64,000 nt of DNA from Saprospiraceae bacterium (lineage in GTDB: Bacteria > Bacteroidota > Bacteroidia > Chitinophagales > Saprospiraceae). This document shows, one piece after another, positions 1-10,500 of this stretch. Position numbers and translations under genes: made by a program. A model generated the notes under the pieces. That model was not told the origin of the DNA. It saw only the letters and a list, made by a program, of their open reading frames with translations, and did not search any database. The stretch's first letter is position 1; each line of letters starts with the position of its first letter. Location: the NCBI GenBank assembly GCA_016787525.1, contig JAEUUP010000130.1:1-64000 (forward strand), given 5' to 3'.

Positions 1-248
1 CTATCGTGGATGGCTTCTTTGAAATGGGCTAAAAAATACTGCGTAATCGGACTCGTGCCATATAAACACAGCCCTAAGATGAGTTGAATATGCGCAATGG
101 TGGCCGTTGTCAGGCGAAGTGTGTGGTCAAATGGTGTGAAGATTAAGCCTTTGCGCCAACCGTAATAGGCGCGAAGCACCGTTGCAACAAGACTTATCAG
201 TACCAACCAACGGGTTGTTGAATGCAGAATTAAAAGTGAGTAGTACAT
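1..248 (-). CDS. Small integral membrane protein, 3' end outside window
   Basis: Reading the minus strand from an ATG at 248-246 gives an open frame of 82 codons running off the left edge. It starts MYYSLLILHSTTRWLVLIS and continues with alternating hydrophobic stretches and a conserved-looking segment TIAHIQLILGLCLYG near residue 55. The HS-x-x-RW N-terminus and the internal AH-x-Q-x-x-LG pattern resemble small (about 150 aa) Bacteroidota membrane proteins often annotated as cytochrome b-like, but I cannot name a function. It is divergent from the AtuA gene with only 25 bp between starts, so the two promoters must overlap the neighbouring coding sequence or this gap. The frame is intact over the visible part. 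Confidence 0.6.
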   Translation of the reverse strand, partial: MYYSLLILHSTTRWLVLISLVATVLRAYYGWRKGLIFTPFDHTLRLTTATIAHIQLILGLCLYGTSPITQYFLAHFKEAIHD

Positions 249-273
249 TATCAAAATTTTTAGGTGCAAAATT

Positions 274-1641
274 ATGAAACAAAGAATCAGAATTGGCTGC
301 GGTGCTGGCTTTTCGGGCGATAGGTTGGACCCCTCAGTCATTTTGGCTAAAGAGGGCGACTTAGACTATTTGATACTCGAATGTTTGGCGGAACGAACCA
401 TAGCTTTGGCACAAAAGCGCAAACGTCAAGACCCCAACAAAGGTTATGACCCGCTTTTGGAGCGTCGGGTTACATCCTTGTTGCCCTTGTTGGTCGAGAA
501 AGGCATTCGCCTCATCACGAATATGGGGGCAGCCAATCCCATTGCGGCGGCAAAGAAGGTGGTCGAAATAGCGCAAAACTTAGGTCTTAAAGTAAAAGTG
601 GCGGCTGTCTATGGAGATGATGTCTTTGACGATATAGACCCCTCAGTATCGGCCATGGAAACGGGCAAACCGCTAACAGCATCAGGTGAATTGATTTCTG
701 CAAACGCTTATTTGGGTGTTGAAGGTATTCTCGATGCTTTGAACAATAACGCTCAGATTATCATCACAGGTCGCGTGGCTGACCCTTCTCTTTGTTTAGC
801 ACCTATGATTTATGACTTGGGTTGGTCTGAAAACAACTACGACTTGATGGGAAAAGGCACTGTGATTGGGCATTTGTTGGAATGTGCGGGGCATATCACA
901 GGCGGCTATTTTGCCGATCCTATCAAGAAACCTGTGGAAGGTATGGACAGCTTAGGGCATCCGTTTGCCGATGTGTTTGCCGATGGCTCTGCGGTTATCA
1001 GTAAGGTGGCGGGTACGGGTGGCATTGTTAATCTGCAAACAGCCAAAGAGCAGCTCTTGTACGAGGTCATCAACCCTTACGAGTACATAACGCCCGATGT
1101 GGTGGCAGATTTCACAACAGTGCGACTGGCGGAGGTGGGTGCGCATCAAGTCCGTGTCACAGGCGGAACGGGCAAAGTCAAACCGCCGAGCTACAAAGTG
1201 AGCGTGGGTTACAAAGCTTTCTACTTGGGTGAGGGCGAAATCTCGTATGCAGGGCCTCATGCACTGGCAAGGGCGCAACTGGCGGGCGACATCATTGAGC
1301 GACGCATCCGTTCCCTCGTTGCGCCTCAAGGCGATGTGTTCCAAGATGTGCGGATTGATTACATCGGTTGGAATGCGGTGCATCGCACAACTTTTGGCAC
1401 CCCCTCTCCGAAGGAGTCTTATCAGACAGTATCGCCGCCTGAAGTGCGGCTGCGGGTGGCGGTCAAGGCAAAAACACCCGAAGAGGCGGCTCTGATTGGC
1501 GAAGAAGTGGAGGCACTCTACACCAACGGTCCTGCGGGAGGCGGTGGCGTGCGCAAATATGTCAACGAAATCATTGGTATTGTTTCTGTCTTGATGGACA
1601 GAAGCCACATTTCACCTAAAATAAGTCTTTTTGAATCATGA
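274..1641 (+). CDS. AtuA-type acyclic terpene utilization family protein (DUF1446)
   Basis: A 455-residue protein of the AtuA/DUF1446 family. The N-terminus carries the Gly-rich signature GCGAGFSGDRLDP (residues about 8-20), and the body has the family segments LITNMGAANP, ITGRVADPSL and CAGHITGGYF, then VTGGTGKVKPPSYKV. In Pseudomonas AtuA belongs to acyclic terpene (citronellol/geraniol) catabolism, but its exact reaction is unsettled, and here there is no carboxylase or other atu gene beside it, so the substrate is unknown. The stop overlaps the start of the next gene by 4 bp (ATGA), indicating translational coupling. One exact copy of the dispersed motif (639-648) is read as DPSVS, and a 9/10 match (330-339) as DPSV. 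Confidence 0.8.
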   Translation: MKQRIRIGCGAGFSGDRLDPSVILAKEGDLDYLILECLAERTIALAQKRKRQDPNKGYDPLLERRVTSLLPLLVEKGIRLITNMGAANPIAAAKKVVEIAQNLGLKVKVAAVYGDDVFDDIDPSVSAMETGKPLTASGELISANAYLGVEGILDALNNNAQIIITGRVADPSLCLAPMIYDLGWSENNYDLMGKGTVIGHLLECAGHITGGYFADPIKKPVEGMDSLGHPFADVFADGSAVISKVAGTGGIVNLQTAKEQLLYEVINPYEYITPDVVADFTTVRLAEVGAHQVRVTGGTGKVKPPSYKVSVGYKAFYLGEGEISYAGPHALARAQLAGDIIERRIRSLVAPQGDVFQDVRIDYIGWNAVHRTTFGTPSPKESYQTVSPPEVRLRVAVKAKTPEEAALIGEEVEALYTNGPAGGGGVRKYVNEIIGIVSVLMDRSHISPKISLFES

Positions 1642-1946
1642 AATTGTATGAAATCGCACACAGTCGCGCAGGTGACAAAGGCCCTATCTCCACTTTGTCT
1701 TTGATACCTTTTGACGAGAAAGACTACGATTGGTTGTGTCGAACCGTCACCGTTGACAAGGTGAAGGCGCACCTCCAAAACATTGTTTCGGGTGACATCA
1801 TTCGTTATGAAATGCCCAACGTGGCCGCGCTCTTATTTGTCTGTTACGATGCGTTGATGAGCGGCGTGACCACCTCTTTGGCATTGGATACGCACGGTAA
1901 GGCATTGAGTTATGCCCTTTTGGAGTTGGAGATTGACGAACCTTAA
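1638..1946 (+). CDS. AtuA-related small protein
   Basis: A 102-residue protein beginning MKLYEIAHSRAGDKG, the typical opening of the AtuA-related C-terminal domain found either fused to AtuA or as a separate small gene. Here it is split off but translationally coupled: its ATG overlaps the preceding TGA. No signal peptide or membrane segment is visible. The family fold and the pairing suggest that it forms a complex with the upstream protein; that is inference from family knowledge. The dispersed motif lies 20 bp after the stop (1966-1976). Confidence 0.75.
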   Translation: MKLYEIAHSRAGDKGPISTLSLIPFDEKDYDWLCRTVTVDKVKAHLQNIVSGDIIRYEMPNVAALLFVCYDALMSGVTTSLALDTHGKALSYALLELEIDEP

Positions 1947-2419
1947 CAGGGCAAAACATAAAATTTACTGAGGGGGTGCAAAAGTTAGTCGGCTTTGCGC
2001 CCCTTTCTCGTAGGCGGGTTCATTGGGTACAATAGGCGGTTGATTTTGCTTGTTTTTAGCCGCCTGTAGCTGCAATCTTGCGCAATTTACTTGATTTATT
2101 TTCTAAAATATAGTTTTGTTTAATAGTTTTATGCTGAAATTTTATTCCGAAATCTATCAAAAAGTGTATTTAATTAAGCAGTTTGAATAATCAAAACTTA
2201 TCTTTATGCATATAGTTTTGCATAGACTTTGGACAAATAAACACCCGCTTTGAGTTTTTTTACCAAGCCATTCTATTTTTGTTTTTGCGCCATCAGCTTT
2301 TGTCGTTTGTTTTTCAAATGTGTCAACAAGGTCGCTTTATTGGGTCTCATTGACCCCCCTCAGTATTGAAACGTCTGAAAGCCTTTTTACAAAACAAAGG
2401 ACTTTAAATACTAAAAGAG
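1947..2419. other. AT-rich intergenic region with two dispersed-motif copies
   Basis: No credible gene. Two copies of the dispersed TACTGAGGGG motif occur at 1966-1976 and, inverted, at 2354-2365. A possible -7 box TAGTTTTG lies at 2213-2220, but the only TTTG upstream is 27 bp away, longer than the usual 19-21 bp, so I give it little weight. The stretch leads directly into the minisatellite. Confidence 0.5.
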
Positions 2420-3221
2420 GTAGAAAATGCAGCAACGATAGTAGAAAGTGCAGCAACGATAGTAGAAAGTGCAGCAATGATGGTAGAAAATGCAGCAATG
2501 ACGGTAGAAAATTAAGCAACGATGGTAGAAAGTGCAGCAATGATGGTAGAAAATGCAGCAACGATGGTAGAAACCGCAGCAACGATGGTAGAAACCGCAG
2601 CAACGATGGTAGGAAATGCAGCAACTATGGTAGGAAATGCAGCAACTATGGTAGAAAATGCAGCAACTATGGTAGAAAATGCAGCAATGACGGTAGAAAA
2701 TGCAGCAACGACGGTAGAAAATGCAGCAACGACGGTAGAAAATGCAGCAAGGTATGGTAGAAAATGTAGCAATGATGGTAGAAAATGCAGCATAGCATGG
2801 TAGGAAATGCAGCATGATATGGTAGGAAATGCAGCATGATATGGTAGGAAATGCAGCATGGTATGGTAGGAAATGCAGCATGATATGGTAGGAAATGCAG
2901 CATGGTATGGTAGAAAACGCAGCAATGACGGTAGAAAATGCAGCAATGACGGTAGAAAGTGCAGCAATGACGGTAGAAAGTGCAGCAACGATGGTAGAAA
3001 ATGTAGCAATGACGGTAGAAAATGCAGCAACGATGTTAAAAAATGCAGCAATGACGGTAGAAAATGCAGCAATGATGGTAGAAACCGTAGCAACGATGGT
3101 AGAAAATGCAGCAACTATGGTAGAAAATGCAGCAACGATTGTAGAAAACGCAGCAACGATGGTAGAAAATTAAGCAAGGTATGGTAGAAAGTGCAGCAAC
3201 GATGGTAGAAAATGAAGCAAC
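2420..3221. repeat. Minisatellite of 38 units of 21/22 bp
   Basis: A head-to-tail array with consensus GTAGAAAATGCAGCAACGAT plus G. I count 38 units by eye. Most are 21 bp; eight are 22 bp, six of them consecutive (2778-2909) with the variant ending GCATGATATG or GCATGGTATG. Substitutions are clustered (AACTATG units together, GACG units together), as expected for expansion by slippage or unequal exchange. Five of six frames are free of stops within a unit, so long repetitive ORFs appear on both strands, but the 22-bp units break every frame and no start context is visible. I treat it as non-coding. It sits upstream of the rhamnosidase gene. Confidence 0.9.
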
Positions 3222-3303
3222 ACTTTGAGCATCGGCGGTTGGCGAAAGGGCGGGTGCAAAAGCGAAAATAAAAATATTAAAACATCTTAAATACACAGTT
3301 CTT

Positions 3304-6300
3304 ATGAAAAAACCTCTTTTGACGGTCTTGTCTCTTTTAATGGCCCACATAGTGGCTTTTGCTGCCATGACTTTAGAAAAATTGCAAACGGATTATCAAA
3401 CCAATCCCATAGGTATGGACGTAACGCAGCCGCAATTCAGTTGGCAGATGAAGGCAACAGACAACCGCAGAGGTTATGTGCAAACAGCGTATCAAATCGT
3501 TGTGACAAATGCCAAAAAACAAGTGGTGTGGGATTCAAAAAGAACAAACGGCGATGTGTCGCATGGCATCACCTATGCAGGTACGCCCTTGAATGCCACC
3601 ACCCGCTACACGTGGAAGCTGACCGTTTGGAACAATTTTAACGAAATGGCGACCCGAACAGCATGGTTTGAAACAGGTTTGATGAACCCCTCAGTAAGTG
3701 CGTGGGACAATGCGCAATGGATTGGCGGAGGCGATGCAGATTTGGTGCTGTACAGTCCTGCATTGTCTGTTTTCAAAGCTCTATACACCCTTCAGTTGGA
3801 TAAAAACAGTGGTTCGACCCGCGCCGCATTCGTCTTAGGTGCAAACGACCCGCGCTTGATGAACAAAAATATGAACCTCAAAGGGCTCGAAAACGCACAC
3901 AACCAAAGCTATGTGGCGTTTGAATTGGATATTTCGGGCGTATCGGAAGCTGCCGATGGTCTGGCGCGGTGTCATATTTTTAGAGTCGGTTATACCCCAA
4001 CCGATAGCCCCGACAAACCTTTTGCCAGCCTCGATATTCCTCACAGCATCATTGATGCCGCCAACAAGTACGACAAGCACAGTTTCAACATCGAAAGCGT
4101 GTTTGGGACAGTAGAGGTATTTGTAGATGGCAAAAAATTGATAGAGAAAAACCCTGAGCCAGCGGGCTTTGGTCGCGGCGGACTCAATATCAATCCCGTC
4201 GGTCGTGGTGGTGACTTCATCAGTTTCCCCATGTTGGCAGATATTGGTTTTCAAACGGCAGCAAACCAAGTGGCTTATTTCTCCGACGTTGCCATCAAAC
4301 ACTTCCGTTCACCCAGCAATACCTTGTTTGCGGAGAACCTCAACGACAAGAGCTATACAGGTATTTTCAAAAACGATAAACTGACCATTGAAAACAAAGC
4401 GTATAAAATAGCAGAAAAAGCACTGATTACAGCAAACCCGAGCCGAAACGCTGCGCCCATGCTGCGCCACACGTTTTCGGCGCAAGCCAAACCCATTGCA
4501 CAAGCCCGTTTGTATGTCACCGCCAGAGGTATTTATGAGATGTATATCAACGGCAAGCGCATCGGCGACGACTATTTCAATCCAGGTTCGACCCAATACA
4601 ACTTGCACCACATGTATCAAACCTACGACGTGACCCCCTCAGTAAAAGCAGGTAAAAATGCCATCGGCGCATGGCTCGGCGAAGGCTGGTGGTCGGGCAA
4701 CGTCACCTACACAGGCAGCAATTGGAACATGTTTGGCGACCGGCAGTCGTTATTGTGCAAGTTGGTGATTGCTTATCAAGACGGAACAACACAAACCATC
4801 ATATCGAACCCCGCAGAATGGAAGCTGTTTACTGAGGGGCCGATTCGCAACGGCAGTTTCTTTCAAGGCGAAGTCTATGATGCCAATCGAGAAAGTGCCA
4901 TCAATGGTTGGACAACCACCAACTACGACGACAAAAACTGGAAAGCCGCATCAGCAGTCCCTTTAGAGGGAACAACCGCCGCCGTAACGGTGACAAAAGA
5001 GACAGGATACAAAAGCTGCCAGCTCATTGGACAAATGGGAGAGAACGCACGCCTCGTAAAAACCTTGACAGCACAATCAGTCGAAGAAGCACGCCCCAAA
5101 GTATTCGTCTATGATATGGGACAAAACATGGTCGGCGTGCCGAAAATCGTGATTAAAAACGGCACAAAAGGACAACAGATAACACTGCGCTTTGCAGAAG
5201 TGAAATACCCCAACCTACCCGAATACAAAGGTCAAGAAGGCATGGTGATGATGGAAAACATCCGCGCCGCCCTTGCCCACGATGTGTATATACTGAGGGG
5301 GGGCGACGAAGTGATACAGCCGCGCTTCACCTTCCACGGCTACCGTTTTTTAGAGATAACAGGCATCGAGAAAGCCCTTCCGATACAAGATGTTATGGGA
5401 TTGGTCATCAGCTCCGTCGCAGAGTTATCGTCAGAATACAAAACATCGAATGACTTGGTGAATAAGCTGTGGCAGAACATCACATGGTCGTTGCGAAGCA
5501 ACTTCTTATCCATCCCGACCGACTGCCCACAGCGCAACGAGCGATTGGGTTGGTCGGGAGACATCTCTGTTTTTTCACGCAGCGCGACATACTTGACAGA
5601 TGCCAATATGTTTTTGAGAAGACACCTTTTAGGTATGCGCGATGTGCAAGCAGAGAGTGGTCGCTTCACCGATGTCGCTCCTTTAGGCGGTGGTTTCGGT
5701 GGTACACTGTGGGGCAGTGCAGGCATCGTCGTGGCGTGGGAAACCTACCAACAATACGGCGATAAAGCCCTTTTGTCAGAACATTACGAGGCAATGAAAC
5801 GCTATATTCAGTTTTTAGAAACAAAAATAGATAAAAACACAGGCATACTAACCGAAGGTCCTTTAGGCGATTGGTTGAGTCCAGAAGGCAATAAGAACGA
5901 TAACACGCTGTTTTGGATGGCTTATTTTGCTTATGACTTAGATATTATGAGTCAAATGGGCACCGCCTTAGGCAAAAACGACGACGCAACAACCTACAAA
6001 AGCCGTAGTGCCAGCATCAAAAAGGTCTTCAACGAAGTGTATGTGGACAAAGCCACACACCGCACAGTCAAATCAGGTCTAAAAACAGGCTTTATAGGTG
6101 CGCCCAACGAAACCGATAAAAGAACAAACACCGAGAAAGGCAAACTCATGGACACCCAAGCATCGTATGCCATCCCCTTAGCGTTGGGTACATTCGATGC
6201 AGACAATAAGCCCTTCGCCAGTCAGCATCTCAACGAAACCATTCAGCGTAGAAGCAAAGACGACAGCGGCGTTGAGCGACCTGAATACTCTTTGATGACA

Positions 6301-6891
6301 GGCTTTATAGGTACAGCCTCTATTATGGAAGCCCTTTCCGAAAGTGGCAACACTACCACCGCATACAGGCTTTTGCAACAAAAAACTTATCCATCGTGGC
6401 TCTATTCAGTGGTCAACGGAGCGACTTCCATTTGGGAACGCCTCAACTCCTATACCGTCGAAAATGGCTTTGGTGGCAACAACAGTATGAATTCTTTCAA
6501 CCACTATTCGTTTGGTTCTGTGGCAGCTTGGATGTACAATTATTCTTTAGGTATTCAACGCAGCCCCGATAAAGTGGGCTTCAAGCACATCGTCTTACGA
6601 CCCACACCCGACCCCGACAACCGCATGACTTGGGCTTCTGGTTACTACCGTTCCATCTACGGTACAATCAGCAGCGAGTGGAAAAATACTGAGGGGGGCA
6701 AATGGACGTACAAAACCACCATCCCTGCCAACACAACAGCAACAGTTTATCTCTCAACCACCTCTTTGAGCAACATCAAAGAAAGCGGTACTGTGCTGAG
6801 TCAAGCCAAAGGCATCCGTCAAGCCCGTTTTGAAAACGGGAAAGCCGTGATGACTTTAAGTTCTGGCACTTATGTGTTTGAGATAAAGTAG
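3304..6891 (+). CDS. Secreted alpha-L-rhamnosidase, GH78 family
   Basis: A 1195-residue exported enzyme that would release terminal alpha-L-rhamnose from glycans or glycosides. Residues 1-20 form a signal peptide. An N-terminal Ig-like region is followed by an inserted concanavalin-like segment (about 140-350), the rhamnosidase N domain (about 385-560, including AWLGEGWWSGN), then the (alpha/alpha)6 catalytic domain. The GH78 signature PTDCPQRNERLGWSGD lies near residue 737-752 and the second catalytic-site region NGATSIWERLNS near 1037; the C-terminal beta domain ends with VFEIK. Five dispersed-motif copies are inside it (3687, 4634, 4830, 5291, 6687), read as PSV, PSV, TEG, LRG and TEG. No PUL partners (SusC/D) are adjacent. 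Confidence 0.9.
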   Translation: MKKPLLTVLSLLMAHIVAFAAMTLEKLQTDYQTNPIGMDVTQPQFSWQMKATDNRRGYVQTAYQIVVTNAKKQVVWDSKRTNGDVSHGITYAGTPLNATTRYTWKLTVWNNFNEMATRTAWFETGLMNPSVSAWDNAQWIGGGDADLVLYSPALSVFKALYTLQLDKNSGSTRAAFVLGANDPRLMNKNMNLKGLENAHNQSYVAFELDISGVSEAADGLARCHIFRVGYTPTDSPDKPFASLDIPHSIIDAANKYDKHSFNIESVFGTVEVFVDGKKLIEKNPEPAGFGRGGLNINPVGRGGDFISFPMLADIGFQTAANQVAYFSDVAIKHFRSPSNTLFAENLNDKSYTGIFKNDKLTIENKAYKIAEKALITANPSRNAAPMLRHTFSAQAKPIAQARLYVTARGIYEMYINGKRIGDDYFNPGSTQYNLHHMYQTYDVTPSVKAGKNAIGAWLGEGWWSGNVTYTGSNWNMFGDRQSLLCKLVIAYQDGTTQTIISNPAEWKLFTEGPIRNGSFFQGEVYDANRESAINGWTTTNYDDKNWKAASAVPLEGTTAAVTVTKETGYKSCQLIGQMGENARLVKTLTAQSVEEARPKVFVYDMGQNMVGVPKIVIKNGTKGQQITLRFAEVKYPNLPEYKGQEGMVMMENIRAALAHDVYILRGGDEVIQPRFTFHGYRFLEITGIEKALPIQDVMGLVISSVAELSSEYKTSNDLVNKLWQNITWSLRSNFLSIPTDCPQRNERLGWSGDISVFSRSATYLTDANMFLRRHLLGMRDVQAESGRFTDVAPLGGGFGGTLWGSAGIVVAWETYQQYGDKALLSEHYEAMKRYIQFLETKIDKNTGILTEGPLGDWLSPEGNKNDNTLFWMAYFAYDLDIMSQMGTALGKNDDATTYKSRSASIKKVFNEVYVDKATHRTVKSGLKTGFIGAPNETDKRTNTEKGKLMDTQASYAIPLALGTFDADNKPFASQHLNETIQRRSKDDSGVERPEYSLMTGFIGTASIMEALSESGNTTTAYRLLQQKTYPSWLYSVVNGATSIWERLNSYTVENGFGGNNSMNSFNHYSFGSVAAWMYNYSLGIQRSPDKVGFKHIVLRPTPDPDNRMTWASGYYRSIYGTISSEWKNTEGGKWTYKTTIPANTTATVYLSTTSLSNIKESGTVLSQAKGIRQARFENGKAVMTLSSGTYVFEIK

Positions 6892-6941
6892 TGTGTTTGT
6901 ACACTTAGCAACTGTTTTAAGACGACAACCCCCTCAGTATT

Positions 6942-7442
6942 TTAAGGTCTTAACTTTACTAAAAAACGTTCAATTTGCCTGCGATGCCTCAAAATGTGAA
7001 CAATGGCATGTTCTAATAGCTGTTCTGCATCGAATCGTTGACCCCAACGAGTAACTATTTTTTTGGAATCGTCTAATTCTTCAATGTCCATGTTTGGATA
7101 ATCGTCAAACACTTGCACATTATAAGCAAACATGGCATCAATGGCTTGGTTGTAAGCTTCAGAACTGTCTAAAAGGTGTGTTTCACAGAAAGGCAATCTT
7201 TCGCCTGCATGGTTGCGGATATAAATAGCATAGCCATAACCAGAACGCACTACATGAGCCAAAACAGTCTGAATGGAAAGGCAATCGGGGTCTTTGGTAA
7301 CAGTGTCTGCAATTGTCGTCAATTCAGTAGGCGTTACAGTTTCGATAACAGTTTTCATGTCTCTAAGAGCGCGTTCATATTCATCGAGTAGTGCGCCGAT
7401 AGCTCCATTATTGCGGTAAGTTTGAGTTGTTTTAACTGCCAT
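6942..7442 (-). CDS. DinB-like family protein
   Basis: A 166-residue helical protein of the DinB/YfiT-like metal-binding fold. Histidines sit where the fold expects them: HVV near the second helix and HAIVHILRHRRQIER near the C-terminus. Such proteins are often thiol-transferases or of unknown function. I place the start at the ATG 7442-7440 (MAVKTTQTYRNNGAIG), not at the upstream in-frame ATG at 7532: the longer frame would read through a perfect hairpin and a spurious Leu-rich segment. It converges with the rhamnosidase gene; a dispersed motif (6929-6939) lies in the 50-bp gap, and its flanks can form a weak 7-bp stem. Confidence 0.75.
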   Translation of the reverse strand: MAVKTTQTYRNNGAIGALLDEYERALRDMKTVIETVTPTELTTIADTVTKDPDCLSIQTVLAHVVRSGYGYAIYIRNHAGERLPFCETHLLDSSEAYNQAIDAMFAYNVQVFDDYPNMDIEELDDSKKIVTRWGQRFDAEQLLEHAIVHILRHRRQIERFLVKLRP

Positions 7443-7483
7443 AATCATTAGTTTTAGAATTTTTAGTAGCAAAAATACTAAAA

Positions 7484-7525
7484 AAAGAACGACGTTGATA
7501 CCCCTCAGTACCAACGTCGTTCTTT
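7484..7525 (-). terminator. Perfect 14-bp hairpin with the dispersed motif in its loop
   Basis: Arms 7484-7497 and 7512-7525 are exact reverse complements; the 14-nt loop contains CCCCTCAGTA (7501-7510). It sits 30 bp after the stop of the HYR gene (7556, minus strand) and before the DinB-like start. On the minus strand the stem opens with an A-run and its downstream arm ends in CTTT followed by TTTAGTATTTTTG, consistent with an intrinsic terminator of the HYR gene. Confidence 0.75.
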
Positions 7526-7555
7526 CATTCAATCGAGAAGTCCAAATCGTCTTAT

Positions 7556-10500
7556 TTAGTGTATAATTTGCACCTGCTTTGTCACATCACGCTTGCCTTG
7601 CGCCGAAATGCGAATCAGATATTGACCGTTTGGTTGTTCCGCTACATTGAGTTGAACGGTTGAACCCTTACCATTCTGAACAGTTTGAGTTGTTACAGGC
7701 TGACCAAAACGGTTATAAAGCTGGATTGTAACCGTTTGGTTGTTGTAAGAAGCCAAATCAATGTCAATGACATCATTGGCTGGGTTCGGAAACACCTTAA
7801 CCGCATTCACGTTACTAAATGATACTTTCTGAACCGTTGAAACTTTTTCTAAGCTATCCAAATAGACCACCTTGATGCGGTAGAAATTGTCCCCCTCAGT
7901 AGGTTGCTCATCGTAAACAGTTTGATATGTCAACGAGTTGTCGAAAGTTGTGTTGTTGACAATCTTCAAAGATTCAAATTTGCCTGATGTTGTGTTGAAC
8001 TTCTCAAGGTTGTAGTAGTCGTTTTTGAAACCTGTGTTGTCCACCCAATCAATTCTTGCTCGATTGAGTTCAGGTTGTGCGGTAACATCTAAGACATCGT
8101 TTGTTGTGAAGTTTGTCGTTGGCGAAGAGGTATTGCTACAAGGCACGGCTTCGATGCTCCATTGTTGAGAAGTTAAACCTGCATAATCTTGTTGCAAAAG
8201 GAACGTACCATCAGCTGTGGCAGATGCACCTCCTGCGATACTTAAAGCACGACCACTTGCTTTGTTGACGACTTTGAAATAACCACCACTCAATGGAATC
8301 AATTGCCATTTTTGTGTTGTAGCGGTTGTTGGTGTGTATTGCATGAGTTTAGAGCCATTAGCCAGAGAACCCCAACGCGTATCTAAATTCATATTTGTGT
8401 GTTTGAACGTCACATTGACAGAATTGCTATCAGCTGCCTTAATCATCAATTTTTGATTCAAACCATTTGCATATGTCCATTGAACCACATCACCACCTGC
8501 TGCTGTTGATGCACCTAAGATGGAAACCACTTTTCGGCTACTGCGCGAAACAAGGATATAACACTTAGTGGAATCAAGAATAAGTGTATCTTTTATTACA
8601 ACAACGTTAAAACTGCATACGCTTGCATTGCCTTTTGAGTCTTTAGCTGTATAAACAACCGTCGTTGTGCCTATCGGGAAACTCGCCCCCGGCGTAGCTG
8701 TGCCAGTTACTGAGGGGTTGCTACAAATGTCGGTTGCAGTTGGTTTGGTCCATTGAGCAACAGCTGAAGTTGTTGTAGTTTTTACTGTAATATTTGCAGG
8801 GCAGTTGTTCAAAACAGGTGGAATCGTATCATTTGCACAAGGATTGATAGTTGACTTGACAATCACATTGAATGTACAATAACCTTTGTTGCCTGCGGCA
8901 TCTGTTGCTGTATAAGTCACGATTGTTGTACCAATACTGAATCTTGCACCTGGATTATGGCTTGAAGAAACGCTGCTCACATTACAATTGTCAGATGCAG
9001 TTGGGACTGTCCAAGTTACAGCCGAGGCAGTATCGGCAGTTTCTTTAGTGATAGTGGTCGGACAATTTCGGAATACAGGTTTGATAGTATCGTTTACGCA
9101 TGGATTGATAACCGTAACTGTAAAAGTGCAAGTTGAAGTATTACCTCTTTTATCTGTTGCTGTATAAGTCACAGTTTTGATGCCTGCTGTAAAACAATCA
9201 CCAGACTTGAAGTTACCAGTCAATGTTGGAGTACTACAATTATCTGTGGCATAAGGCCCGTTCCAAGTGATTTTTGAACAAGAATCTTTTGTTGTGACTG
9301 TAATATTCGGTGGGCAATAGTAGAAACGCGGTTTGATAGTATCGCCAAAACAAGGATTGTTGACAGTTACTTTGAAAGAACAAATTGATGTATTGCCTTT
9401 TCTGTCGGTTGCCGTGTAAGTCACGGTCGTTGTGCCAACGGGGATGCAATCACCTGATTTATAATTATTTGTCAAAGTCGGTGTACTGCAATTGTCAGAG
9501 GCATAGGGACTTGTCCATTGCACTTTCGCGCAAGAGTCTTGAGTCGTAACTGTGATGTTCTGAGGGCAATAAGTGAAGCGCGGTTTGACGGTATCGTTCA
9601 GACAAGGGTTGATGATGGTCACTGTAAATGAACATGTCGCTGTATTACCTTTTCTATCAGCTGCAGTAAACACAACAGTTGACGTACCCGCAGGGAAGCA
9701 ATCACCAGACCTAAAGTTGCCTGTGATTATGGGTGTACTACAATTGTCTGTGGCATAAGGCCCATTCCAAGTAATTTTTACACACGAATCAGATGTTGTA
9801 CGTGAGATATTTGTAGGACAAGAATAAAAACGAGGTTTAATTGTATCCGTAAAACAAGGATTGTTGATGGTCACTTTGAAAGAGCAAATTGAAGAATTAC
9901 CTTTTCTGTCTGTTGCGGTATATATAACGTTTGTTGTGCCAACAGGAATGCAATCACCTGATTTGTAACTACTTGTCAAAGTTGGCGTGTTACAATTGTC
10001 TGTGGCATACGGGCCAGACCAATAAGCTCTTGCACACGAATCTTGTGTGTTAACCGTGATATTTGAAGGGCAATAAGTGAAACGTGGCTTGATAGTATCG
10101 TTCCAACATGGATTGTTGATGGTTACAGTAAATGAACAAGTAGCCGTATTACCTTTTCTGTCTGTTGCAGTGAAAATAACTGTTTTTACGCCGACAGGGA
10201 AACAATCACCTGATTTGAAATTACCGACAATAAGTGGTGTGCTACAATTGTCAGTGGCATAAGGCCCTGACCATTGCACTTTTGCACAAGAATCTTGAGT
10301 GGTTACACTAATATTCGCAGGGCAATAATAGAACCGTGGTTTTATAGTATCGTTGGCACAAGGGTTACCAACAGTAACTGTAAATGAACAAGTGGTTTTA
10401 TTCCCTTTTCTGTCTGTTGCAGTATAAACAACAGTTGTTGTACCCACAGGAAAACATGTGCCGCTTTGATACGAACTGGTCACTGAAAGTATGCCACAGT

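Noticed and set aside
330-339. CCCCTCAGTC in the AtuA gene
   Set aside because: Nine of ten bases match the motif; not counted, although it may be a decayed or nascent copy.
952-1608. 218-codon minus-strand ORF inside the AtuA gene
   Set aside because: It lies wholly within a well-recognised gene, has Cys/His/Arg-rich composition of an antisense shadow and no recognisable family.
2320-3187. Several repetitive ORFs on both strands within the 21-bp array
   Set aside because: They exist because the repeat unit has few stop codons; 22-bp units interrupt every frame and no start signal is visible.
2420-3221. Possible CRISPR array
   Set aside because: Units are contiguous and nearly identical with no unique spacers, and no cas gene is present.
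7443-7532. N-terminal extension of the DinB-like protein
   Set aside because: It would translate a perfect hairpin and a Leu-rich low-complexity stretch; the family start fits ATG 7442.
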